In this document: positions 32,512-39,497 of the stretch, piece after piece
Numbering within the stretch: position 1 is the first letter of the stretch
Layout: the number at the start of each line of letters is the position of its first letter
From: Fibrobacter sp. UWT2
GTDB taxonomy: Bacteria; Fibrobacterota; Fibrobacteria; Fibrobacterales; Fibrobacteraceae
Assembly (NCBI RefSeq): GCF_900142545.1
Contig: NZ_FRBF01000006.1
Span: 1 to 64,000 of the forward strand
Length of the DNA: 64,000 nt
Direction: 5' to 3'
Translations under genes and position numbers: made by a program
Notes under the pieces: generated by a model
The model's input: the letters and a program-made list of their open reading frames with translations, nothing else
What the model was told of the DNA's origin: nothing
The model's database searches: none

Positions 32512-33903
32512 ATGAAGAACCGTTTGACGTCTAATCTTGTGTTCGGCCTTGCAGCCGCTTCCTTCTTCGCCGTATCGGCTTTTGCTCAGGAAGCTGCCCC
32601 CGCTGCTGCCGAAGCACCCGCTGCAGCCCCTGCTGCTGAAGCTCCTGCCGCAGCCCCCGCTGAACAGGCTGCTCCTGCCCCTGCACAGGAAGCCCCTGCC
32701 GCCGCTCCGGCACAGGAAACTCCTGTCGCTGCCGCTCCTGCCGAAGAAAAAACCGCTGAATCCGCTCCTGCCGAAAACACTAACCCGGGCGAAGTCGCTG
32801 ACGCCGCCGGTAACGCTCTCGGCATGCTCAAGGCTAGCATGAACGAAGGCACTTCGGAAGCCCAGATGGAAGTCAAGTACAATGGCGAAGTGGAATTTGA
32901 TGCTTACACAGGCAATGTCTGGGCGGAAGATGACCTGAACCACAGCTATGCTTCTACCTTCGACCTGAATTTTGAAGTCAAGTTCAACGAAAAGTGGTCT
33001 GCGTTCGTGGGCCTCGAAGCCGATGGCGAAACCACTGATCCGGGTGCCATTTACAATGGTGCTTACGTTCAGTACCAGCCGGCTGATTTCTTCGCCGTCA
33101 AGCTGGGTGATCTGACCTTCTCGGAAGGTGCATTCGTTGCCTACTATGACTACGACGATCCTGCCGACAATGCTGCTGGTATGAAGGAACACGATATCCG
33201 CGGTTTTGAAATCGACTTGGCAGGCTTTATTCTCGGCTTTGGCTTTGGCCGTGGCGATAACGACTGGGCCGATGAAGAAGGTGCCAAGGTTTATGATGTC
33301 CACGCCGCTTACGAATTCGACTACGCCGGTCAGCACTTGCGTCCGTATGTGGACTATAAGAGCTTCCAGACCGCTCAGCATAACGAACTCCATGCCGGTG
33401 TCGAAGCGGGCCTCTCTCTCGGTGGTTTCGGCTTCAGGGCTGTGTATGGCTTCCATGCTGACTACCTGATGGACGATGGCGATGTCGTGGAAGATCAGGA
33501 CTGGACTTCTACTGCCCACGCCTTCTTGGTTGAACCGACTTTCGAAGTGGGTATGTTTGATATCAAGACGACTGCCTTCTACGCCCTCATCAACAGAGGT
33601 GATGCTGCCGAGGATGCTAGCGACCTTGATAACGGCGAAATCCCGGAATACTTCTTCCTGTACGCCGAACCGGCCTTCAAGTTTGCTGAATTCATCAAGG
33701 TTGGCATTCCTGTAGAATACCACACGCACACTTTGGATGATGATGACGATACCGCTGCTACGTTCGATGTCGGTGCCCGCGTCTACATCACTCCGGTCGA
33801 AAACCTGGAAATCACGGCCTTCGGCATGGTGGATGTTGCCGTGCAGGATAACGAAGACGACAATGCTCTGCGTTTCGGCCTTGAAACGGTGTACAGCTTC
33901 TAA
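32512..33903 (+). CDS. Outer-membrane beta-barrel protein with Ala-Pro linker
   Basis: This 463-residue protein has a signal peptide (cleavage after AFAQ near residue 24), then an unusually long Ala/Pro/Glu repeat region to about residue 90 (PAAAEAPAAAPAAEAP-like). A barrel domain of amphipathic strands follows, ending in the terminal aromatic YSF. The ATG at 32512 has GGGAGAG 5 bp upstream; the in-frame TTG at 32470 lacks support. The linker may reach across the periplasm or bind peptidoglycan. Its promoter combines a sigma-54 element and a DtxR-type box, so expression should follow iron plus a second signal. Substrate is unknown. Confidence 0.72.
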   Translation: MKNRLTSNLVFGLAAASFFAVSAFAQEAAPAAAEAPAAAPAAEAPAAAPAEQAAPAPAQEAPAAAPAQETPVAAAPAEEKTAESAPAENTNPGEVADAAGNALGMLKASMNEGTSEAQMEVKYNGEVEFDAYTGNVWAEDDLNHSYASTFDLNFEVKFNEKWSAFVGLEADGETTDPGAIYNGAYVQYQPADFFAVKLGDLTFSEGAFVAYYDYDDPADNAAGMKEHDIRGFEIDLAGFILGFGFGRGDNDWADEEGAKVYDVHAAYEFDYAGQHLRPYVDYKSFQTAQHNELHAGVEAGLSLGGFGFRAVYGFHADYLMDDGDVVEDQDWTSTAHAFLVEPTFEVGMFDIKTTAFYALINRGDAAEDASDLDNGEIPEYFFLYAEPAFKFAEFIKVGIPVEYHTHTLDDDDDTAATFDVGARVYITPVENLEITAFGMVDVAVQDNEDDNALRFGLETVYSF

Positions 33904-33926
33904 TTACCTCGCATAATGCGCAAAAA

Positions 33927-33960
33927 GGGGACTGTGGCGTTTTGCCGCGGTCCTTTTTTT
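33927..33960 (+). terminator. Terminator after the barrel gene
   Basis: GGACTGTGGC pairs with GCCGCGGTCC over GTTTT, followed by seven T residues. Confidence 0.88.
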
Positions 33961-33981
33961 CTGTGAAGGGGAATGGCTGGC

Positions 33982-34920
33982 TTATTTTCCCTTCATACTT
34001 GCCTGAATTTTGGCAATAACCTCCTCCGGTGTCACAAAATTCAAAACGCTAAAAGCCGTCATTTCATTACCCATGTCCTTGAACGAGGCACCAAAATGAT
34101 AAACGGTATCATCTATTAGCAGGAATCGGTCATGGATGGTGCGCATAGTTTTTAGTTCCAAGCCGGGATATTGCCTGTTGTGCATGTCCTTGGCTGCCTT
34201 AAATTCAGGTGTGATATGTGCGGAATATATGATTGCCTTAACATCTTTCGCACGCATCGCGGCAAATTTCAAAACCTCGATATTTGCATACGGATCGATA
34301 AACACCACGGACTGTTTCGCAGATTTCACTAAATCCGCAATCAGTACAAGCCCGTCAAACCGAGTCCCTGTTGCAAGAATGCCTCCTGTGGGTGTTTGGG
34401 CGGCTTTGACAAAGAAATCAATATGTTTTTCAACGGTCGAAAGACGATTGTCCACATTTTCGAGTTTCGTCCCCTGTTTTTCAATTAATTGCCGTTGTTC
34501 CTGAAACTGATTGGCGATCTGCATTCCAGTCGCAACCATTCGTTGATTTACGGCATAACCCTTGAGCATGTAGTCCTTCAGGACTTTATTTGCCCACTGA
34601 CGAAAACGTGTCCCAGCGATGGACTTGACCCGATATCCCACGGATATAATAACATCAAGGTTGTAAAGGATTGTGTTGTAAGTTTGATCGGCATCAACAC
34701 CCATATGTGCAAAATTTGCACATGTGATATCCTTTGACAATTCTCCTTCCTTATAGATATTTTTGATATGCCTTCCGATAACGGTTCTGTCTTTTTGAAA
34801 CAAATCTGCCATCTGGACCTGCGATAGCCATACTGATTCCCGTTCCATACGCACCTCCAGCCGGACTTCACCTTCCGGCTGATAGAGTACGATTTCACCT
34901 TTTTCTTCGGTTTCTTTCAT
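33982..34920 (-). CDS. RhuM-like protein with PLD-like C-terminus
   Basis: The 312-residue protein begins like virulence RhuM/BRO-type proteins found on islands and phages: VWLSQVQMADLFQKDRTVIGRHIKNIYKEGEL (residues 29-60), then YRVKSIAGTRFRQWANKVLKDYMLKGYAVN. A coiled stretch follows near residue 140. The C-terminus has VVFIDPYANIEVL and IHDRFLLIDDTVYHFGASFKDMG, resembling a phospholipase D-type HxK(x4)D motif with Arg instead of Lys. It is divergent from the restriction operon. A toxin or defence accessory role is inferred from family and location. A hairpin with a T-tract lies just upstream. Confidence 0.7.
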   Translation of the reverse strand: MKETEEKGEIVLYQPEGEVRLEVRMERESVWLSQVQMADLFQKDRTVIGRHIKNIYKEGELSKDITCANFAHMGVDADQTYNTILYNLDVIISVGYRVKSIAGTRFRQWANKVLKDYMLKGYAVNQRMVATGMQIANQFQEQRQLIEKQGTKLENVDNRLSTVEKHIDFFVKAAQTPTGGILATGTRFDGLVLIADLVKSAKQSVVFIDPYANIEVLKFAAMRAKDVKAIIYSAHITPEFKAAKDMHNRQYPGLELKTMRTIHDRFLLIDDTVYHFGASFKDMGNEMTAFSVLNFVTPEEVIAKIQASMKGK

Positions 34921-34940
34921 TTTTTACCTCTAGTTAAACA

Positions 34941-35006
34941 AAAAAAAGCCGGCCTTTGGATATACTAAAATCCCAACAATTGTTGGGGATATACCAAAAG
35001 GCCGAC
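34941..35006 (-). terminator. Large hairpin with T-tract in the RhuM leader
   Basis: On the minus strand, GTCGGCCTTTTGG and CCAAAGGCCGGC form the outer stem and the perfect palindrome CCCAACAATTGTTGGG (34972-34987) forms the inner stem. Seven T residues follow. It ends 20 bp before the RhuM ATG, so it could act as an attenuator or as the terminator of an upstream transcript. Confidence 0.6.
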
Positions 35007-35131
35007 TTATTCGTCAGTCATGGCTTGCAGACGGAATTCCGCTGCCAGTGCCTGTCAGGGGATAATATACAAAAATTTTTAGATAAAAGGGGAATTACTT
35101 CCCCTCGCTACAGCCCCGGCCCCTCCCTGGT

Positions 35132-35285
35132 GTCATGCCCGACTTGGTCGGGCATCTCCTATTAAACCCGCCTTAGTCGGGTCTTCTGCTACCCCTTCTG
35201 CGGGCCCTCAGACGCCGGCCCGCAACGCCCCGGCTTGACCGGGGATCTCCTTTCCATGCGTCATTCCGGGCTTGACCCGGAATCT
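35132..35285. repeat. Cluster of dispersed GTCAT...ATCT palindromes
   Basis: Stem-loops at 35132-35158 (ATGCCCGAC/GTCGGGCAT), 35165-35184 (ACCCG/CGGGT), 35227-35250 (CCCCGG/CCGGGG) and 35260-35285 (ATTCCGGG/CCCGGAAT) share the GTCAT...ATCT borders fully or partly. They lie in the 675-bp gap between RhuM and the restriction operon. No gene is seen in this gap. Confidence 0.65.
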
Positions 35286-35376
35286 AGCTCAACTTTTTTA
35301 CTACTATTTCCCCATGACATAGCCCCATTCCTCACGGTTTGGGGCGACCGGAAATTTTGAGATTCGTCTCTTATTC

Positions 35377-35525
35377 TCGCTCTGAAACTACCACTTTCTA
35401 ATGACTCGAGAGTAAGACGAACGCTCACGTCCCATCTGGGGCGTGGGTCGTTTGTGCTTATTGAGTCAAGGGTGTGGTAGCCCGCAGAGCGATAGGCACG
35501 CTAAGCGACTCCACGCCTTTTTTTT
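35377..35525 (+). ncRNA. Candidate rod-shaped structured RNA
   Basis: Positions 35377-35492 fold into one long rod of 41 base pairs: TCGCTCTG/CAGAGCGA, CTACCAC/GTGGTAG, TGACTC/GAGTCA, AGTAAG/CTTATT, ACGAAC/GTTTGT and CACGTCCC/GGGGCGTG, capped by ATCT. Small internal loops and three G-U pairs separate the helices. GGTGTGG (35471-35477) can alternatively pair with CCACGCC (35511-35517), forming a terminator followed by eight T residues. The strand is chosen from that T-tract. No known RNA family is recognised; 6S RNA and a riboregulator remain possible. Structure is seen; transcription is inferred. Confidence 0.5.
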
Positions 35526-35594
35526 GTAGAAAAAGAGCTTCGGTTCGCTGAAGGCTTCCGAATAGGGGTGATTCTCGCCCTATAAGGAATAGCG

Positions 35595-38138
35595 ATGAAC
35601 AAGCAACAGCTGGCGGCGAAGATTTGGGAATCTGCGAACAAGATGCGTTCAAAGATTGAAGCGAACGAATACAAGGATTACATCCTTGGTTTCATCTTCT
35701 ACAAGTTCCTTTCGGATAAAGAGGTCAAGTATCTTAAGGGTCTTGGTTACACCGACGCTGACTTGGATACTGTTACCGAAGATGACGAAGAAATCGTCAA
35801 GAATGTCCAGCAGAACATCGGCTATTTCATCTCGTACGAGAACCTGTTTTCGACTTGGCTCAAGTTGAAAAGTGACTTCAACGTGTCGAACGTTCGCGAT
35901 GCGCTTTCTGCTTTCAGCCGCCTTATCAATCCCTCGCACAAAAAAGTCTTTGACAAGGTGTTCGATACCTTGCAGACGGGGCTTTCCAAGCTGGGCGATA
36001 CTTCCAACACGCAGACAAAGTCTATCAGCGACTTGCTCCATCTTATCAAGGATATTCCGATGGATGGCAAGCAGGACTACGATGTGTTGGGCTTTATCTA
36101 TGAATACCTGATTTCGAATTTTGCGGCAAATGCGGGCAAGAAGGCGGGCGAATTTTACACGCCGCACGAGGTCTCGCTTTTGATGTCGGAAGTTGTTGCC
36201 GATCACCTGAAATCCCGGAAAGAGATAAAAATATATGACCCCACATCGGGTTCCGGTTCCTTGCTAATCAATATTGGCCAGGCAGTCGCGAAGCACATGG
36301 GCAAGAGCGACAAAATCAAGTATTACGCACAAGAGCTTAAGGAAAATACGTATAACCTTACTCGAATGAATTTGGTGATGCGTGGAATTCTGCCCGACAA
36401 CATCGTGACTCGAAACGGTGATACGCTCGAAGAGGACTGGCCCTATTTTGACGAGAACGATCCGAAGGGTTCTTACGAACCGCTTTATGTCGATGCTGTC
36501 GTATCGAATCCGCCTTATTCGCAGAATTGGAACCCCGCTGATAAAGATGCCGACCCTAGATACGCCCGCTTTGGACTCGCTCCCAAGAGCAAGGCGGATT
36601 ACGCCTTCTTGCTGCATGACTTGTTCCATATCAAGAGTGACGGAATCATGACGATTGTGCTTCCGCATGGCGTTCTTTTCCGCGGTGGTGAAGAGGGCGA
36701 AATTAGAAAGAACCTGATTGAAAGTAACCATGTCGATGCGATTATCGGGCTCCCCGCAAACATCTTCTTTGGAACGGGCATTCCCACGATTATCATGGTC
36801 CTGAAACAAAAGCGGGAACGCACGGATGTCTTGATTGTTGACGCGTCTAAAGGCTTCGAAAAGGTTGGCAAGAACAACAAGTTACGGGCTTCCGATATCA
36901 AGAAGATTGTGGATTCCGTGACAAAGCGTCTGGATGTCCCCAAGTTTTCAAGAGTGGTATCGCGTGACGAAATCCGCGAGAACGACTACAACTTGAATAT
37001 CCCGCGCTATGTGGATTCGTCTGAAAAGACGGAAAGCTGGGATATTTACGCATCGATGTTCGGTGGCATTCCCGATAAAGAAATTGCCGACCTTGCGGAA
37101 TACTGGGATGCGTTCCCGAATTTGAAGAGCGAAATTTTAGCGCCAATCAATAGCGGTTATTGGAAAATCAAGGCGACCGATGTCAAGTCTGCTGTAAAGA
37201 ATTCTGCTGACGTGCTGGCATTTACCAAAAAGTATGCAACCGCTTTCAAGGGCTTTGACAAGTACCTGAATGGCGAATTAAACGGCTCGACGAACATTTC
37301 CAAGGAAGAATCGGTTTTGAGTGAGAATATTTTCGCTCGACTGAAAAATATTCCTTTGGTAAACGCATACGAAGCTTATCAGATTCTGGACAATGAATGG
37401 CTTAAAATAGCCGTTGATCTTGAAATTATCCAGACGGAAGGCTTTGCGGCGGTCAAGCAAGTGGATCCGAACATGGTTGTCAAGAAAAAGGACAACAAGG
37501 AATATGAAGTTCAAGATGGCTGGGTAGGCCATGTGCTGCCTTTTGATTTGGTGCAGTCCAAACTGTTGTCGGCAGAACATGCTTCGCTGAAGGCTGATGA
37601 AGAACGCCTTGCCGAAATTGTTTCGGGTTACGAAGAATCGTTGGACCTGCTGCCAGAAGACGAAAAGGAAAAGCCTTTTGTGAATGATGACAAGGATGCC
37701 TTTGTCTGGGCCGAGGTGAAAAAGACCATTAAGTCGGGAGACCTGGAGCCTGAAATATTGCAAATTCTCAAGAAGGTGCAAGACGATAACGGCGAAGAAA
37801 AGAAACTGAAAAAGCAGATTAAGGAAAAAGGCGAGCAGTTGATTCTTGCGACCAAGAAGGCGATTGAAGAATTGACGGATGAGCAAGCAAATGAATTGCT
37901 GTACGAAAAGTGGGTGGTGCCACTGGTAAATGGTGTGGCGAAATTGCCTGAAAAAGTGGTTGATGTTTTCGCTTCAAAACTTGAAAAGCTGGCTGAAAAA
38001 TACAACACCACATTTGCAGAAGTTGAAGAACAGATTGTGCAGACAGAAACGGAACTTTCTGCAATGTTGGATGAGCTGACTGGCGATAAATTCGACAAGA
38101 AGGGCATTGCCGAATTCAAGAAACTGTTGGGTGTGTAA
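35595..38138 (+). CDS. hsdM: Type I restriction-modification methyltransferase subunit HsdM
   Basis: This 847-residue subunit methylates adenine within the HsdS-specified site. The N-terminal HsdM helix bundle (KMRSKIEANEYKDYILGFIFYKF) is followed by the AdoMet motif DPTSGSGSLL near residue 215 and the catalytic NPPY near residue 306. It is much longer than the roughly 500-residue classical form, with an added C-terminal region of about 330 residues rich in Lys and Glu and predicted coiled coil. Long HsdM proteins are known in several phyla. The start at 35595 has an AAGGA ribosome site. It opens the hsdM-hsdS-hsdR operon. Confidence 0.9.
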   Translation: MNKQQLAAKIWESANKMRSKIEANEYKDYILGFIFYKFLSDKEVKYLKGLGYTDADLDTVTEDDEEIVKNVQQNIGYFISYENLFSTWLKLKSDFNVSNVRDALSAFSRLINPSHKKVFDKVFDTLQTGLSKLGDTSNTQTKSISDLLHLIKDIPMDGKQDYDVLGFIYEYLISNFAANAGKKAGEFYTPHEVSLLMSEVVADHLKSRKEIKIYDPTSGSGSLLINIGQAVAKHMGKSDKIKYYAQELKENTYNLTRMNLVMRGILPDNIVTRNGDTLEEDWPYFDENDPKGSYEPLYVDAVVSNPPYSQNWNPADKDADPRYARFGLAPKSKADYAFLLHDLFHIKSDGIMTIVLPHGVLFRGGEEGEIRKNLIESNHVDAIIGLPANIFFGTGIPTIIMVLKQKRERTDVLIVDASKGFEKVGKNNKLRASDIKKIVDSVTKRLDVPKFSRVVSRDEIRENDYNLNIPRYVDSSEKTESWDIYASMFGGIPDKEIADLAEYWDAFPNLKSEILAPINSGYWKIKATDVKSAVKNSADVLAFTKKYATAFKGFDKYLNGELNGSTNISKEESVLSENIFARLKNIPLVNAYEAYQILDNEWLKIAVDLEIIQTEGFAAVKQVDPNMVVKKKDNKEYEVQDGWVGHVLPFDLVQSKLLSAEHASLKADEERLAEIVSGYEESLDLLPEDEKEKPFVNDDKDAFVWAEVKKTIKSGDLEPEILQILKKVQDDNGEEKKLKKQIKEKGEQLILATKKAIEELTDEQANELLYEKWVVPLVNGVAKLPEKVVDVFASKLEKLAEKYNTTFAEVEEQIVQTETELSAMLDELTGDKFDKKGIAEFKKLLGV

Positions 38139-38145
38139 TAACGGT

Positions 38146-38173
38146 GTCATCCTGAGCGGAGTCGAAGGATCTA
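38146..38173. repeat. GTCATCCTGAGC...GGATCTA repeat in the hsd operon
   Basis: GTCATCCTGAGC and GTCGAAGGATCTA border a copy of the widespread GTCATCCTGAG-type repeat. It occupies most of the hsdM-hsdS gap, 12-39 bp before the hsdS ATG. Confidence 0.6.
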
Positions 38174-38184
38174 GGGCAATTACA

Positions 38185-39489
38185 ATGAAAACTATAGAAC
38201 AAAAGGCAAAGAAAGTTCCGACAATACGATTCGCTGGTTTTGAAGACGGGTGGGTGAATAAGATATTTAGAGAATCTTTTACCTATTTACAAAATAACAC
38301 TCTTTCGAGAGCTGAATTAAATAGTGAAAGCGGATTAGCGAAAAATATTCATTATGGAGATGTTCTTGTAAAATTTGGCGAATGTATAGATGTGGCTGAA
38401 GAAAAAATTCCTTTTGTTTCCGATGCATTTGTTGTTGATAAATTCAAAAATTCTTTTTTGCAAGACGGAGACATAGTTATTGCTGATACAGCAGAAGATG
38501 AAACCGTTGGCAAATGTACGGAAATGCAAGGGGTAAATGATGCAATCCTTCTTTCCGGTTTGCATACGATTCCGAGTAGACCAAAAGAAAAATATGGCTC
38601 AAAGTTTTTAGGATATTATTTGAATTCTTCTGCATATCGTAAGCAATTACTTCCTTTAATGCAGGGTGTAAAAGTTTTGTCTATTTCAAAATCAGCTCTA
38701 CAAGAAACGAATTTGGTCATACCAAAAGATAATCAGGAACAGCAAAAAATAGGTTCGTTCTTTTCGAATATTGATTCTCTTATTTTGTTAGAACAAAAGA
38801 AATACGACAAGTTGATGCAAGTCAAAAAATCAATGCTCGAGAAAATGTTCCCCAAAGAAGGTGCGACCGTTCCTGAAATCCGCTTCGCCGGCTTCTCTGG
38901 CGATTGGGTTTGGAAAGAACTAGATGATATTATTGTTAGGATTGCAACAGGGCTGAACCCACGAGATAATTTTAAACTTAATTCAGGCGGTTCAAATTAT
39001 TATGTTACAATAAAGAATTTTGAACATGGTCATTTATATTTGGATGAAAAATGTGATAGAATAGATGATTGCGCTTTACAACTTATTCAAGCACGAAGTG
39101 ATCTTCAAAAAGATGATCTTCTTTTTTCTAGCATAGGACGCATTGGAGATTGCTATTTAATAAAAAATAACCCTCAAAATTGGAATATCAATGAATCAGT
39201 TTTTACGCTTCGCCCTAATAAAGCGATTGCTGCTTCTAATTATTTATTCCATGTTGTTCATTGTGATATTGTTCTTTCTCAGATTTTAGATAGTGTAACG
39301 GGAAGTACTTTTAAAAGTATAAAAATAGGAGATTTGAAAAAAGCTCTTATCCCAATACCCTGCAAAGAGGAACAAATTCAAATTGCAAATTATTTAGATA
39401 ATCTCGATTCCCTCATTTCCCTCCAGCAACGCAAACTGGAAAAACTCAAGAACATCAAGAAATCATTGCTAGAGAAAATGTTTGTGTAG
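38185..39489 (+). CDS. hsdS: Type I restriction specificity subunit HsdS
   Basis: The 434-residue subunit contains two target-recognition domains (about residues 12-205 and 230-410), each opened by IRFAGF-x-x-x-W and separated by a conserved helical spacer (KKSMLEKMFPKEG). A matching spacer, KKSLLEKMF, forms the C-terminus. HsdS reads the two half-sites of the DNA target for methylation and cleavage. The target-recognition domains are markedly more AT-rich than hsdM, hsdR and the spacers, which fits their known horizontal exchange. The ATG at 38185 is chosen because the upstream in-frame sequence is the repeat element. Confidence 0.92.
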   Translation: MKTIEQKAKKVPTIRFAGFEDGWVNKIFRESFTYLQNNTLSRAELNSESGLAKNIHYGDVLVKFGECIDVAEEKIPFVSDAFVVDKFKNSFLQDGDIVIADTAEDETVGKCTEMQGVNDAILLSGLHTIPSRPKEKYGSKFLGYYLNSSAYRKQLLPLMQGVKVLSISKSALQETNLVIPKDNQEQQKIGSFFSNIDSLILLEQKKYDKLMQVKKSMLEKMFPKEGATVPEIRFAGFSGDWVWKELDDIIVRIATGLNPRDNFKLNSGGSNYYVTIKNFEHGHLYLDEKCDRIDDCALQLIQARSDLQKDDLLFSSIGRIGDCYLIKNNPQNWNINESVFTLRPNKAIAASNYLFHVVHCDIVLSQILDSVTGSTFKSIKIGDLKKALIPIPCKEEQIQIANYLDNLDSLISLQQRKLEKLKNIKKSLLEKMFV

Positions 39490-39497
39490 GGGTCAAT

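Noticed and set aside
35377-35525. The rod-shaped RNA considered as a retron msr-msd or SRP RNA
   Set aside because: No reverse transcriptase gene is nearby, and the SRP apical GGAA loop and its asymmetric internal loop sequence are absent.
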